A stretch of DNA of 64,000 nt from Micropterix aruncella (taxonomy: Eukaryota; Arthropoda; Insecta; Lepidoptera; Micropterigidae), in assembly GCA_944548615.1 (NCBI GenBank), contig OX155972.1, positions 1,663,625 through 1,727,624 of the forward strand. The letters are read 5' to 3'. Positions within the stretch are counted from its first letter, which is position 1. Every line of letters starts with the position of its first letter. Below are positions 31,989-44,320 of this stretch, in pieces. A model generated the notes under the pieces. The model was given only the letters and a program-made list of their open reading frames with translations. It was not told where the DNA came from and did no database searches. The position numbers were made by a program, and so were the translations under genes.

Positions 31989-33178
31989 ACTTGGGTTGTC
32001 GACTACAGCGGGCGAGCCCGTCACCTCAGGAAGTTTTAACGATTAGTCGTTCTATCTCCTTGGAGTGAGCCTAGAAGACTTGGGGACAAAACAGTCCACC
32101 ATCTAGCTACGTCACAAGCCCGTAAGAGGCCAACGCCTTAACCGCGAGATAGCCAGGAATGTTACCTGGCTGGCCGACACTCACGCCCTTACTTCCAATT
32201 GTGACCAGATTACTCTGGTCTCTCGATTGGTTACGAGTTCGAGGTCACTTGCGCGGTCCTCTCCCTTACGAAGCGGTGAAACGGTGTATACCGAATCTAT
32301 CGCGGACCACAGCGTCCTTTGCCCGGCTGTTCACCCAGGATCGGATGGCTGATGGTCGTTTCAAGAGCAGTCGCCGTAAGGTCCGCAACCACCCCCGCTC
32401 TATAGGAAACAGTACTGCTTCCAGACTCCCCCGACTGTTTAGGGAGCTAACGGGCCCATGATGAGGTGGCCACGAAGACCCATGTGTTCAGGGTCGGTCA
32501 CACTCACGGGTCAACACCCATCCGATGGCCTCCACGCATGGGGTGCGAACCTGGGTAGGACACTGGGTCAACCAGTCTCCCCTGGGAATCAAACCTCTGG
32601 CGCTCCTGGACGGTCTGCGCACCGAGCGGCGCAAGCCAATCGATTGTGCTCTCCGACTAACAGTCGGGGGAGTCTGGAAACTGTATTGTTTCCTATAGAG
32701 CGGGGGTGGTTGCCTACCTTACGGCGACTGCTCTTGAAATGACCATTGGCCATCCGATCCTGGTTCAGAATCGGGCAAAGGACGCCTTGGTCCGCGATAG
32801 ATTCGGTGCACACCGTTTCACCGCTTCGTAAGGGAGAGGACCGCGCAAGCGACCTCGAACTCGGAACCAATCGAGAGACCGGAGAAATCTGGTCACAATT
32901 GGAAGCAAGGGCGCGAGGGTCGGCCCGCCAGGTAACATACTGGCTATCTCGCGGTAAAGGCGTTGGCTTCTTGCGGGTTGTGACGTAGCTAGATGTTGGA
33001 GTGTATTGTCCAAAGTCTTCTACGCTCACTGCAGGGCGACAGAACGAAAAATCGTTAAAACGTCCTGTGGTGACGGGCTCGCCCGTTGTAGTTGACACCG
33101 CAAGATGTTAGTAAGAGTGTACAATCGATTGGCTTACGCCGCTCGGTGCGCAGACCGTCCAGGAGCGCCAGAAGTTTG
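31989..33178 (-). mobile_element. Rep660, 5'-truncated copy carrying a nested Rep660
   Basis: The outer copy consists of 31989-32441 plus 33105-33178. It is flanked by a 13-bp target duplication ATGTATCTGGGCA (31976-31988, 33179-33191) and truncated at its 5' end inside the CAAACTTCTGGCGCTCC block. 5' truncation with a variable-length duplication indicates target-primed reverse transcription. Confidence 0.88.
32442..33104 (+). mobile_element. Rep660, full-length copy nested in another Rep660
   Basis: Starts GGGAGCTAACGGGCCCATGA and ends GTTGACACCGCAAG. It lies inside the minus-oriented copy, and the host copy resumes with TTAGTAAGAGTGTACAATCG immediately after. The target duplication is short or decayed (TGTTTA / TGTTA). 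Confidence 0.88.
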
Positions 33179-33191
33179 ATGTATCTGGGCA

Positions 33192-33446
33192 CATCAGTTA
33201 ATGAAGACTGGGACCACTTGCCGGGGACCAGATTGCCGTACAGAAAAATCGGTTGCGTCACCCCAAAACTTTCCGGCCAAGAACTACTCAAGGATTTTGA
33301 GCATGATGTCCCTTCGGGAATGAGATTGACAAGATTAAAAGGGGTAGTCAGCGATGAGCGCAGGTAGTGATAATGCAACTCATTAAACTTGTATGATTCA
33401 ATCGTTTACTCAAAAATAATGACTGGCAAAAATTCAGTGTAATTTC
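33192..33446. other. No recognisable feature
   Basis: Unique sequence in this window; no coding signature. Confidence 0.35.
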
Positions 33447-33629
33447 GGGAGCTAACAGGCCCTGTTGCAGTTGGCCACTAAGACCCATATGTTCAGGGTC
33501 GGATAAACTCACGTGTATCCGGCGCCCCATCCGGCGGCCTCCACGTATGAAGTGCGAGCCCGGGTAGGACTCTGGCCTGCGGGTCAGTTTCCACCAGGAG
33601 TTACTCTTCTGGCTATCCTGGATGGTTTA
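33447..33629 (+). mobile_element. Rep660 5' fragment
   Basis: GGGAGCTAACAGGCCCTGTT through CTGGCTATCCTGGATGGTTT, then replaced by TTTATTTTA-rich DNA. It keeps the 5' end and lacks the 3' two thirds, so it was cut by a later deletion rather than by 5' truncation. Confidence 0.8.
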
Positions 33630-33799
33630 TTTTATTTTTTTATTTTTTTTTATTAGCTAAATGTTTTTATTTATTTATTTTATTTTATTTATCCCTAGTA
33701 TTACATGAATTAATTTCCTATAGTATATTTTACAAGATTTAGTCGTATATACAAAATGTGAACCCTGGAAACTTACTAAAGGTGCGGCTTCGGCGGGAT

Positions 33800-35695
33800 T
33801 TTATCAAAAATGTTTTTGCCCTCCAAGTGTTTTTGCCTTGGACTCGCCCGCATGGGCACAAAATTTACATCCTATGACCCCAAATTGGTCTATAAGGGCT
33901 CTAATATCTCCCTTATAGACCCAAACAATCATTTCAAATTCCTCGGCAGAAAAATCACCCATCAGGGAAAAGACGTCTCGGGCGATCATGTTATAGAGCA
34001 TTTCAAAAGTTGCCTGGCGAAAATAGATGCCTTGCTAATTTCTGGCCCTCGTAAGGCCTGGATCTATGACAATTATCTAACGTCACATTTGTCATGGCCC
34101 TTTCTTATTTACGATTTTACCAAAACCCAACTGTCCCGTCTACTCGCGGTAAGGCGTTGGACTCTAACGGGTTGTGGCGTAGCTAGATGGCGGATTTGTT
34201 ATGTCCAAAGTCTTCTACGCTCACTGCACGGTCGATAGAACGATGAATCGTTAAAACGTCCTGCGGTGACGGGTTCGCCCGTTGTGGTTGACATCTCAAT
34301 ATGTCCCGTCTAGATGCGCTGGTGACAGCTAGTTTAAAATCCTGGCTGTCCTTAGCCAAACCAGGTGACCCCTCGACTCTCTTCAGGTCCAAACAAAATT
34401 TTGGGCTAGCGCTTAAACTGCCCTCTCTGCTCTACGCCAACTCCAGAATAACCAAAAATTCGATTCTGTGCAATTCCAAAGATCCGGCAATATCGAAGCA
34501 CGTAATAAGTGGCCCTAGTGATTCAAATGATCTACAAGCCCGCATAGACTTCCACAAAAAGTTCCTTACTGGAATCAGCCAGAATGGCACTGGTCTGGGG
34601 TATGGCAGTACAACCACGAGCGACGTGGACTTGAAGAAGTCTCTTTTGCGGGGAGATTACGACAGCAAGAGTATGGCTCATGCTATTGGCCTTCAATGCC
34701 AGAATGATTGGACAACAATTGGGGACTTTTGCATTCCGCCTCCAATGCACTGGAAGGTAATGCTCTATGACTGGACGCCAGAGATGCTGAAATTTTATTT
34801 GAATGCCTTTCAGCATACACTTCCAGACCCCAGTAACCTCGCTCGTTGGAGCTTTGCCGAGGATAGTTCTTGTCCCCTCTGTAGCAATACCCCTTGCACA
34901 GCTAGACACATTCTAGCTGGCTGCAAGGTGGCCTTAGATCAAGGACGGTACACTTACCGCCATGACAAAGTTCTCGCTGTTATTCGCGAGGTAATTAGTC
35001 TCTCAGTGGCTCGTGCCAACAAGGGTTTGACAGTATCCTCCAAACCCCCAATACAGTTTGTGCGGGATGGCTCTAAAGGCAAAAAACATTCAACTACAAA
35101 ACCTTTCTCAATAATCGAGAAAGCTACAGATTGGATTCTGGAGGTTGATTCGGTCTCTAAGCAGTATAAATTCCCTGAAAGTCTCGGATGCACAGCCCTC
35201 CGTCCAGATATAACTCTTTACTCTCTATCTCGGAAGGTGGCTCTTATTGTAGAATTAACTGTTCCATGGGAATCAAATATCCCAAAAGACCACGAGTACA
35301 AATTAAATAAATACCATGATCTTGCAAATGCCGTAACCCGGAACGGCTTCACTGTTCACCTTCACGCGGTGGAAGTTGGCGCTCGTGGCCTGCCAGCTAA
35401 ATCTCTATTTCACCTCTTTAAAGATCTTGGCCTTTCCAGAAAAATAATCAACTCTTTCTTAGCAAAATTATCTAAAACTGCGATTTGCGCATCTCAAATT
35501 CTATGGCTTCGAAGGGGGAGTGAATGGGTGGTAAGGTGAACGCTCACATGTGGCAAGACAGCTGTCCTAAACCTACCACAGCCGGTTCGTAAGTCCGGAA
35601 TCCACTGCTCACCCCCCAGAAGTGTAAAAAAAAAATTAGTATTATGATGGGCCCGACTCGGGTCGGTGAATTCCATGGCAGCTCCGTTGGTATTT
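33800..35695 (+). pseudogene. RLE-type LINE (HERO/R2-like), longest copy, interrupted by Rep660
   Basis: Frames 33810-34142 and 34313-35539 belong to one ORF split by a 159-bp Rep660 (34143-34301) plus its 11-bp duplication. 170 bases equal a shift of two, exactly the frame difference, so about 519 codons were continuous before the insertion. In order: P-S-K-C-F-C-L-G (RT end), H-F-K-F-L-G-R-K-I-T, thumb, P-P-P-M-H-W-K-V-M-L-Y-D-W-T-P, zinc knuckle C-P-L-C-x8-H-I-L-A-G-C, and endonuclease R-P-D..E-L-T-V-P-W-E..K-Y-H-D-L. The catalytic palm is absent (5' truncated). The 3' UTR is complete. Confidence 0.9.
34143..34301 (+). mobile_element. Rep660, 5'-truncated 159-bp copy
   Basis: The last ~160 bp of Rep660, starting CTCGCGGTAAGGCGTTGGAC and ending GTTGACATCTCAA. 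Perfect 11-bp target duplication TGTCCCGTCTA (34132-34142, 34302-34312) in the LINE codons L-S-R-L. Confidence 0.95.
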
Positions 35696-35915
35696 ATTTA
35701 TAGTAACAATGTAAAAATATTAGAGATAACCATGTATTATTAGAGTATCGTTTGCGTATCAATTATACTAAATAAATAAATAAATAAACAGCCTATGCAT
35801 ATGTAGGCGGGTGAGGTCTGTAGAAAACCCTCCCATCGGCCTACAGAAATATTTGCTCACCTGATTGCCAAGACCTGTGAAAAGAGGTCAAGAAGAAGAA
35901 ATTGCCAAGCCTTAC

Positions 35916-36113
35916 ATTGAGTGTCTCCGGGGACATCATAATCCGTGCAGTCTTCGCCGGGTGGAACGTACGATTGTTGGTATATAGTGTTTCCAGAAAA
36001 GCTGCTCGTCGGCTTCTTGTAGGATTGCTTCAGAGCCCAAATGGGCACCTTGCGCGGTTCCACCTCGTTGGGTATATAAGAGAGATTGTATGTCGTATTC
36101 TTATTCATGGGTT
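35916..36113 (-). CDS. SAXO-like gene, exon F (most 3' exon seen)
   Basis: The acceptor TTGTTTCAG precedes 36113 and the donor T|GTAAGG follows 35916. Phase 1 at both ends. Joined to exon E it gives ...F-V-K-P-C-Q-P-M-N-K-N-T-T-Y, the same C-Q-P-M-N order found inside exon A. It contains S-F-S-G-N-T-I-Y-Q-Q-S-Y-V-P-P and P-R-K-V-P-I-W-A-L-K-Q-S-Y, typical modules of stabilizer-of-axonemal-microtubules proteins that line cilia and sperm-tail microtubules. Because it ends in phase 1, a further exon must exist to the left. I could not recognise it in 1-35900, so it is either very short, diverged or outside the window. Confidence 0.85.
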
Positions 36114-36470
36114 CTGAAACAATACATAATAAATACATAGGTCACATTCACACAGGCCCGGACTGGCCGTACGGGCAGATCGGGCAAATGCCCGATGGGC
36201 CGGAGTCGACGATAGGGTTGCCGCGCCGCAAGCGCCGTGGTCCTATCGTCGCCATATTGCCATGCATGCGCACGCGCGAACGGCGAGGCAGCGCAGGGCG
36301 GCGCGGCGGGCCGGGCTGGGGCTGGAGCCAGTGCATGCCAGTGAGACGGGGAGAGGCGAGCTGTATGCACGCAAATCCACGCACGAACGAGACCGCATCG
36401 ATCGCTTCGAAAAAGCCGAAGGAGTGTTTGTGGACAAATATATTTACTCATTCCATCTCCTTCTAATGCA

Positions 36471-39323
36471 GTGGTGGTAACTGAAGAAGCAACTGTCAAA
36501 TCACCTCCTGAATGTACTGAAGAGTTAATCAGTCAGAAGCAGCAACTCGAACCTCTAGTTGAAGTGGAACTTCAATATGAACAGCATGAGCATGCCCCTC
36601 ATTATACTGCAAATGACGCCAATAGGGAACTAGATGAAAATGTAAATTCTTCATTTAACTATTTTGCACGTCTTAAAAACGATCAGCTGGATTTTTTTGC
36701 AAATTTCATCCCTTGCAAGACATTATTGATCCTGTGTTACAGAAAGCTGTAAATCGTAAAGACCGAACCAATCGCAAGTGGCTGACCTACAGCAGTGAAC
36801 AGTGTGCTTTGTTCTGTTCAGTTTGCCTAGAATTTTCTGCAAATTTTGATACCAGCTCACACCTTTTTTTAACCCCTCAAATGAATGGCGATTAGCTCGG
36901 GTTGCCTACGGCAAAATGTATATAAATTTATATTTACATTTACATTTACATTTACATAGAGCGGGGTTTACTATAGAGCTATAGCATTACTATAGAGCGG
37001 ATTACTATAAAGCGGCGCACATTTACATTTATATTTATATTTATATAAATTTATATACATTTTGTATACATTTTGCCAAGGCATCCCTTAAGGGACGCCT
37101 CACATTTGAGGGGTTAAGAGCAAGATAAGAGACATGTTCACATCAGAATAGAGGAACACGAAAAAACTGAAATGCATCGTGCTTGTGCGGAAGCTTACAT
37201 TTTGAGGTCCAGTAAAAAAGACGTTCAAAGTTTAATTTTTGTCAATCAAATGTCCTTACATCGAGCACAATTGCGGAAAAGAGGAGAAATTTTACAGAAA
37301 ATAATAGACATTGTGAAGTTTATTGGGAAACGCGGATTAAGTTATAGAGGTGACCAAATGGAAGCAGCATATAGTCTCGAGGACATGACTGTAGACCACG
37401 GCAACTTTTTTGAGCTCGTGGTTCTCCTCAGCAAATATGATATCCATCTGAAGAATCACTTGAAAAAGTGCATTGACAAAAGTAAAACACTGCATGGTTT
37501 GCCAAAGGGGGGTAAAGAAGATGATCATTATTAACGTTTTTGTCAAAAACAACTGTTAATAAAATTATCCTAGCAGTCGGTGAACTTATGTAAGAATATA
37601 TGTAAGAATATTTGTCTGGAGGTATGAGCAGCTGGTATGTTTTCTTTGCAAATAGATACCACTCAGGATATTACGTGCAAAGACCAATGCTCAATTATAA
37701 TACGCTACGTGACAGATGCTCGTGCACATGAAAGACTTCTCGCTGTCGTAGAAAGTGAATCGTCAACTGGAAAGGATATGTTTTTCTTGATTGATGCAGT
37801 TTTAAAGTCTGTAAATGTAGATATAAAAAGATGCATCGGTAATTCAACGGATGGGGCAGCAAATATGCAAGACCAATACAACGGATTTTCTTCATGGCTA
37901 TCAAAAGAGTCTCCAAGTCAAATTCACGTTTGGTGCTACGCACATGTACTGAATTTAGTATTAGGAGATACTACTAAGTCGGTTATTGAAAGTGCATTAT
38001 TGTTTAGTTTTTTGAATGACGTTGCAGTATTCCTTCGCGAATCGTATCAACGCATGGATGTTTGGGAAAAAACTAAAGAGGACGGCAACACGAAAAGACT
38101 CTCAACTATTGGTGAAACACGTTGGTGGTTAAAAGATACGGCCCTCAAGAAAACTTTTGGGTAATTTTCAAACCCAGACGCGTCTTTGTAAGTAACATTG
38201 ATCATGACATTGGCAACAATACAACAAAATGTGCACTTTAAGCCAGAAGTGCGTGTGAAAGCGAAAGCATCCTTAGAATCGATGCTCAAATATGAAACGA
38301 TAATTACAGTCAAAACGTTTTTAAGAATATTTGAAGTAACTACACCTCTCTCGAAATACCTTCAAACTGCCGGTTTAGATATATTGAAAGATCAAAATAT
38401 GGTTTCACAATCGAGTTCACAACTGAAAAAAATAGTCAGAGACTTTGACACAGTTGAAACAATAACAAATAATTTTGTTTCATGGGCTAATGAAAAGTTG
38501 GATAAAGTTGAAGACTATGGATATAGAAGTTCAATCAAATTTCCCTGAGAAAAGACACAGAAAAAAGAAATCTATGCCAGGCGAGTTGGTACAGGATGAA
38601 AGTGTCCGCGATTCACGCACTTCATATAAAGTAGGAGTTCATAACATTATTTTTGATACAGTTACTGCGAGCATGGATCGCCGATTTCTTGCAAATAAAA
38701 AATTATATGCTGATTTTTCTTACCTCGATCCAAAGCGTTTCCCCGAAATAAGAAAAAAATGGTCTTAAATCTGGTGAACTCGAAGAGTTAATGATAATGT
38801 AAGGAGAAATTTATAGCCTAGTGCAATAGACTTATAGGCACTGCTAAATAGATTAAATCTATGTAAAATTTTGAAACAGCAAATCGAACAATTTTTACAT
38901 GCACTACGTATCTCACATGCTTTGAAAGTGTCATTGGTTATCTTGTATCTTGGTTATCGAACGTCGTTTCTACGAAACCTTTATTATCATTATTTTCTAC
39001 AATGATCTTATAATCTTCCAATTCTGAATTTTTAAGATTATCCCAATGCAACGTCAAATTTTCCAATTCAATCCGCAAATTTTCGCTGGTGGCTTTTTCA
39101 TAAAATTTCGTTAAGTGTCTGCTTAAGCCAGGTGGCAATTGAAAGGAGTTTTTCTAACTTAAAAATTATAAAAAATCGCATGAGGAGCAGTTTGTCTCCT
39201 CAAAATTTAAATTCGTTCATGTTGACGGCGGTAGAAAAAGATCTCTTAATGAATCTAGACTCTGACGAAATAATAGACAAAGTAGCTGAAAGCAGTGAGC
39301 TTCTCCGGAAGTCACTAACTTAA
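36471..39323 (+). pseudogene. hAT transposase with TTF/ZMYM-type zinc finger, broken
   Basis: Pieces in order: N-R-K-W-L-T-Y-S-S-E-Q-C-A-L-F-C-S-V-C (36765-36830, TTF-type finger) interrupted by the 36873-37113 MITE and resuming as R-I-E-E-H-E-K-T-E-M-H-R; then F-S-L-Q-I-D-T-T-Q-D (first catalytic D, 37640-37670); G-N-S-T-D-G-A-A-N-M-Q (second D, ~37845); W-C-Y-A-H-V-L-N-L-V (CxxH); G-E-T-R-W-W; and the hATC dimerisation segment A-I-E-R-S-F-S-N-L-K-I-I-K-N-R-M-R-S-S (39130-39190). Stops and frameshifts occur near 37534, 38163, 38547 and 38766-39130. Family resemblance is to ZMYM1-like/'52 kDa repressor'-like hAT proteins. Not functional. Confidence 0.85.
36873..37113. mobile_element. TTAA-flanked MITE nested in hAT
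   Basis: 241 bp between TTAA (36869-36872, 37114-37117) with ends CCCCTCAAATG and the exact inverse. The core has TTTACA tandem repeats, several CTATAGAGCGG motifs and the palindrome CCCTTAAGGG. Distinct from PBM1 and PBM2 but of the same piggyBac-like type. Confidence 0.88.
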
Positions 39324-39486
39324 CTTACATACTTAGGTAGATTAGAAACATTTGTCTTTAATATGATAAAAATAAATAATATCAAAATACATATGTAGGC
39401 ACTTCGTTTTTTTTTACTAAGGGGCCGACCGACTTCAAAACGCCCGGGCCGATTTTAAGTCCCAGTCCGGCCCTGCATTCACAACT

Positions 39487-40223
39487 CTGCTGTCGTAAAT
39501 GAAAACACAGTAACTTCATTTACTGTGTTTATACAAGTTTGGTTCTTTAAAATCACGAGTTGGAGTACCTACTATAAGGCAAATTTTTCGGTTTGTCTGT
39601 CGATGGATAATTACCGAGATACCTTAGATAAAAAAACAGTATTTTAAAAAAAATCTGAATATTTTAAATAAAAAACACAGTAACCTATTTTTTACTGTGA
39701 TCTTTTTTAATACTTATAAGCATTTAAGAAATATTTTTGTTTCGTTACAACACGGCTTCTTCAGATACTGTGGTTTTAGGTAAAATTTTGTTAAAAGTTG
39801 ATTTATTAATAGACGAATTAATCACAGTATCTCAATTACTGTGTTTAAGGTGCCTGCAGTTTTTTATTTATTTAAAAAAATTATGTTTATTTTACATGGT
39901 TAGAACACAGTAATGGGTAAAATTTACCTATAACACAGTAACCACTCAGTTACGGTGTTATAGCTTATAAATATAAAATTTATCAAATTATTTTCCTAAT
40001 TTAAAACACAATATCTAATTTAATTAAATAAACAATTATAAATTAATATATATTTTTATGCAGAATTAAAGTTCTAACTATTTTTTAACATTAAAGATTA
40101 AAAGAAATAACTATATTGATTACTTTGATCATGAAAACAAATATTTAACAACTGAACTTTGACCGCGTTTTTCTCAAAACGTCTTTTTTCAAGTTACTGT
40201 GTTTTCATTTACGACGGCAGAAC
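39487..40223. mobile_element. MITE with many ACACAGTAA motifs
   Basis: Terminal repeats TCTGCTGTCGTAAATGAAAA.. and the inverse, 31 bp with one mismatch. AACT may be duplicated at both edges. The interior carries about ten copies of ACACAGTAA/TTACTGTGT in both orientations (for example near 39509, 39672, 39845, 39905, 39935, 40195). Starts 4 bp right of the hAT target duplication. Confidence 0.75.
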
Positions 40224-40289
40224 TGGCCACTTGCATAAACATTTTTTTTAATAAGTTGTGTCACCAAAAGACTTTCCCGGCAAACAGCC

Positions 40290-40700
40290 AAGGACTGATT
40301 TTATATAAATATTAATTTCATAAATAAAATCGATGAGCGCCCTCTCTCGACCTTGGGTTACATTGCAATGTCTCCGGGGGCACGATTCGTTTCTCGGCTA
40401 GCCTCGGGCGGCTCGGATTCGTTTCTCGGCTAGCCTCGGGCGGCTCGGCATTAACGTTTGATTAAAATATATTACCGAATTTAAATATTATTAGAGCAGC
40501 TCATGTATAAGATACTCCAACTGAAATGTCACAATGTGACTTTGGGCCAATAAAGCATATGTGGACCAAATTTCAAGTTTTTAAGTCAAATATTACGAGG
40601 ATGATATATGACTATTGCACCCCTGGTGGACTGATGTTAACCACAAACTTTTCAACTCTTGCAATGACCAAATGAAGACTGCATGTGCGAGATGGAAACT
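40290..40700. repeat. Dispersed repeat ('TTTCAACCACAACC' family), partial copy with a 33-bp tandem duplication
   Basis: GATTCGTTTCTCGGCTAGCC-TCGGGCGGCTCG occurs twice in direct succession at 40383-40448. The part after 40560 (AAATTTCAAGTTTTTAAGTC..) matches the family. Confidence 0.55.
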
Positions 40701-41099
40701 TACAATGGTTATACATATTATTATTGTGACGATAATATTAATGCCATAATTTAATTAATAGCCAATTCAAATTAAAGTTTTGGTTTGAATTAATTCCGAC
40801 AAAGCTGAAATTAAATAAATTTTTCGTTGGGCATCCCAAATAAAAATAATATTAGTTTGCGACGGTTTATGCGTAGAAACTGTGTAGAAACTGTAGAGCG
40901 TTAGAAATTTTGGCACTTATTCATTTATTTTATATCTTATATTTCAACTAAGATTAAAAAAGGAAAAAAATATGACTTTTGAAATAAAGCGAAAAATTGA
41001 TTCATCCCAATCCCAAACCGAGGCACAACACACATCTAACTAGGCTTACGTCTGTACCTAGATGTACGATTAACGACTTGTTTTAGATTGCGAGCTGCA

Positions 41100-41498
<399 letters not shown>

Positions 41499-42029
41499 TA
41501 GCAGACCCGGCCACGCGTTGCTGTGGCTTTTTTGTTATATTACATTGTAGTAAACTATTTAAGAGGAACGGTAGGAAAACATCATTAATGGGGACCACCA
41601 TGCTTTTTTAAATAGATGCCATTTGTAAAAAAATATGGCGACCTCCATGACAGATTTTCTACTGCCGTAACCCCTTAATACAATGAAATTATTATTTACG
41701 AACGAAGACGGAAACGTTAATGCTGGTATAAAAATCCACTGGATTGGGATTTGAAAGGGGAAAGGGAAGGACTTTGAACACGATTGATTAAAATTTTCGT
41801 ACAGTAATATTAAGCAAAAATCAATAGAAAAGAATTAATTTTAAAATTTATTATTATTGTTATTCACGTTTGTAACAAATGAGTATATTACAAAGTTGTT
41901 ACTAAATAACATGTGACACTTAAACTTATGAATGAGGTAGGTAGGGCAGATAGTCTTAAATCTTTAACAATAATATTTATTATTTTGAATTATAAATACT
42001 TTTAATTTCAATTTAATTTAGCACTAATC

Positions 42030-42951
42030 GGTGCACAATATTTTTGGTTAACCTGTCTTTAGCTAACACAAATAGATATGACGGTTTCCCTACACGTGAA
42101 TATGCAACATATATTTGCCCATGAGAAAAACATGGATTTTCCAAATCTAAACCACAAATGGACATTGTTTGGCCTTGAGACTTATTTATAGACGAATTGG
42201 AAAGCTAAACGAATTGGAAACTGTAGCCTTCTGAAGAGTATGGTAGAATCTGACGGTATTATTGGAATACGTTTCAACAGGATCACTTTTTTGTTAAACT
42301 TCCCAGTTAAAATGATGACCAAACGCGTACCGTTGCATAATTGAGGTGGATTCAAATTACGTAGGAGAATAATAGTGGAATCAATCTTTATCGAAGATTA
42401 TGTGGTGGCATTCCAGGTATATCTAGTGAAAATAAAATTTCAATTGGAAAATTTACACTTTCATTTTCATCAACAACAGCTGTATCTGATAACAACTGTT
42501 GTATCTGGAAGTTAATTTCGTCAACATCAACATTTTTAGCTGCCAAAATCGCCCGATGACTGAGCCAGTTATGAGTCAAGTATCCGAAAAAAAAACACTG
42601 AATAAATAATTTTTTTTCCTGAAAAACAGTGCACAAACTGTCTGGCAGTTTAATGCATTGCGTATTTGGTTGCAGTTCTATTTTACCGTTCCCAATATCT
42701 AGGAAAATATCTGATTATGGTCAATCGAAGTGTTTCAACACTTCGCCATGAGAATGATTGTTTCAAACATGCATTAATCTCTTCCGCGAAAGTAGAGCAA
42801 GGTATAACCGGTAAGGTCTGTATGACGATGCAACTACCAATGCGATTTTCTGTTGCGACCGTATTTTGGCAAGAATCAAAGATATTAAAAATGTCTTACC
42901 GGTTCCACCTGGTGCGTCCAAGATTATATAACACGTTTGTAGGTTTAACAT
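42030..42951 (-). pseudogene. Helitron PIF1-type helicase fragment
   Basis: Walker A is seen as L-D-A-P-G-G-T-G-K-T-F-L-I-S at the 5' end. Then, after a large loss, F-L-D-I-G-N-G-K-I, then W-L-S-x-R-A-I-L-A-A-K-N-V-D-V-D-E-I-N, S-L-D-I-P-G-M-P-P-H-N-L-R and, in other frames, L-L-R-N-L-N-P-P-Q-L-C-N-G-T-R-L and S-I-C-G-L..F-S-W-A-N-I-C-C, corresponding to helicase motifs V/VI. Stops and shifts throughout. In the intron between SAXO exons D and E. Confidence 0.85.
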
Positions 42952-43490
42952 AGCAGCGCCATCTATTGATTACTTACTCAATCCAGTCAACAGATATCGC
43001 CATCTGTTAACATCGTTTGGAGCTAACAGATAATTGTGAATGTCAAATAAATAAAATAATATTGCGACTATAATTTAAGATGCAAGCTATCCTATCTTTC
43101 AAGTTGGACCAAACTGTGAAAATTTGATACAAATCGGTTAACTAGTTTAGGAGTCCATCGCGGACAAACAACGTGGCACGTAATTTATATATATAAGATA
43201 TGACACGTTTGTAGGTTTAACATAGCAGCGCCACCTATTGATTACTTACTCAATCCAGTAAACAGATATCGCCATCTGTTAACATCGTTTGGAGCTAACA
43301 GATAATTTTGAATGTCAAATAATAGACAAATAATTTGCAATAAAATCATATTGCGACTATAAATTAAGATGTTCGCTATCCTATTTTTCAAGTTGGATCA
43401 AACTGCACACGGTGTGCAAATTTGATTCAAATCGGTTAAGTAGTTTAGGAGTCCATCGCGGACAAACAACGTGACACGTAAATTATATAT
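42931..43490. repeat. ~272-bp tandem duplication inside the Helitron
   Basis: ACACGTTTGTAGGTTTAACA begins both units (42931 and 43203). Both run through GGAGTCCATCGCGGACAAAC-AACGTG. Small indels separate the two. Confidence 0.9.
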
Positions 43491-43935
43491 ATTAAGATAT
43501 ATATAGATAAGATATATAAAACAAATATGTATGGGAAAAAAAAATCGAAAAAATAAAATGTATGGGAAAATGATTTTTCTTTTCTTTTATTTTTTCGGAA
43601 AATTGTCTATTATTTTATTTTTTCGGAAACATTATGTATGGGAAAATGTTTTTTTTTTAATTTTATTTTTTTGTTAATTTTCCAATGTTTTTAATAGTTA
43701 TTCTGCTATTCGGGACGGAGACAAATACAGCAAATCAAAAACCATGAAAATCGGTCTAGCCGTTCTCGAGTTATAAGTGTTTGAACAAACCCGACTTTGT
43801 TTTATATATATAGATGTCATTCATTTAATAATAATAGAAAAAATTGTATTTTTAAATAATAATTTTAAAAAATAGTCTGGAACGGCACAACAAGAAGAAG
43901 AAGCATTTGAAGCAAATGATGACTTTTCTACTTAC

Positions 43936-44028
43936 GACACGGTTTGACAAATTCACTATGTGGCTTGAATGACTTCATTTGATTGAATGACGGTGGCGCG
44001 CCATAAGACAGTTTACTCGTAGTCGAAT
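43936..44028 (-). CDS. SAXO-like gene, exon E
   Basis: The acceptor TTATTCCAG precedes 44028 and the donor C|GTAAGTAG follows 43936; both are strong. Phase 1 to phase 1, 93 nt. Joined after exon D it reads V-P-F-E-D-S-T-T-S-K-L-S-Y-G, completing the module that exon D begins. It goes on to N-Q-M-K-S-F-K-P-H and ends F-V-K-P-C. It is too short for ORF callers and was found by splice-phase logic and by resemblance to exon A (D-Q-M-K-S-F-A-P). Confidence 0.88.
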
Positions 44029-44320
44029 CTGGAATAAATCACAAAATCATAAGTTTTTTAAACCTTCGGCTACATAACGACCAAATTTGGTTGCACATCA
44101 GAACATCGTTGACTACGTAACGACCAATATTGGCGGCTTGCTCCCGGAGCGCACAGTAATATTATTTTCTAATTCGAATGCATCCTAAAATCCATACCAA
44201 ATATCTCATTATTACATAGATACATAGACGGCCGCTAGAATAATTTTGCGCGTCATTTTGCGGATATTTCTGGTAAAATTCCATTGTCAAACATATATAT
44301 TTTTTTTGTTAATGGTTAAT

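Larger units (their letters stand above)
36153..39475 (+). mobile_element. hAT transposon (3.3 kb)
   Basis: Perfect 8-bp target duplication CATTCACA (36145-36152, 39476-39483). Terminal repeats CAGGCCCGGACTGG and, read inward from the right, CAGGGCCGGACTGG. It inserted into the intron between SAXO exons E and F. The body carries a broken transposase (36471-39323) and a nested TTAA-flanked MITE. Confidence 0.93.
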
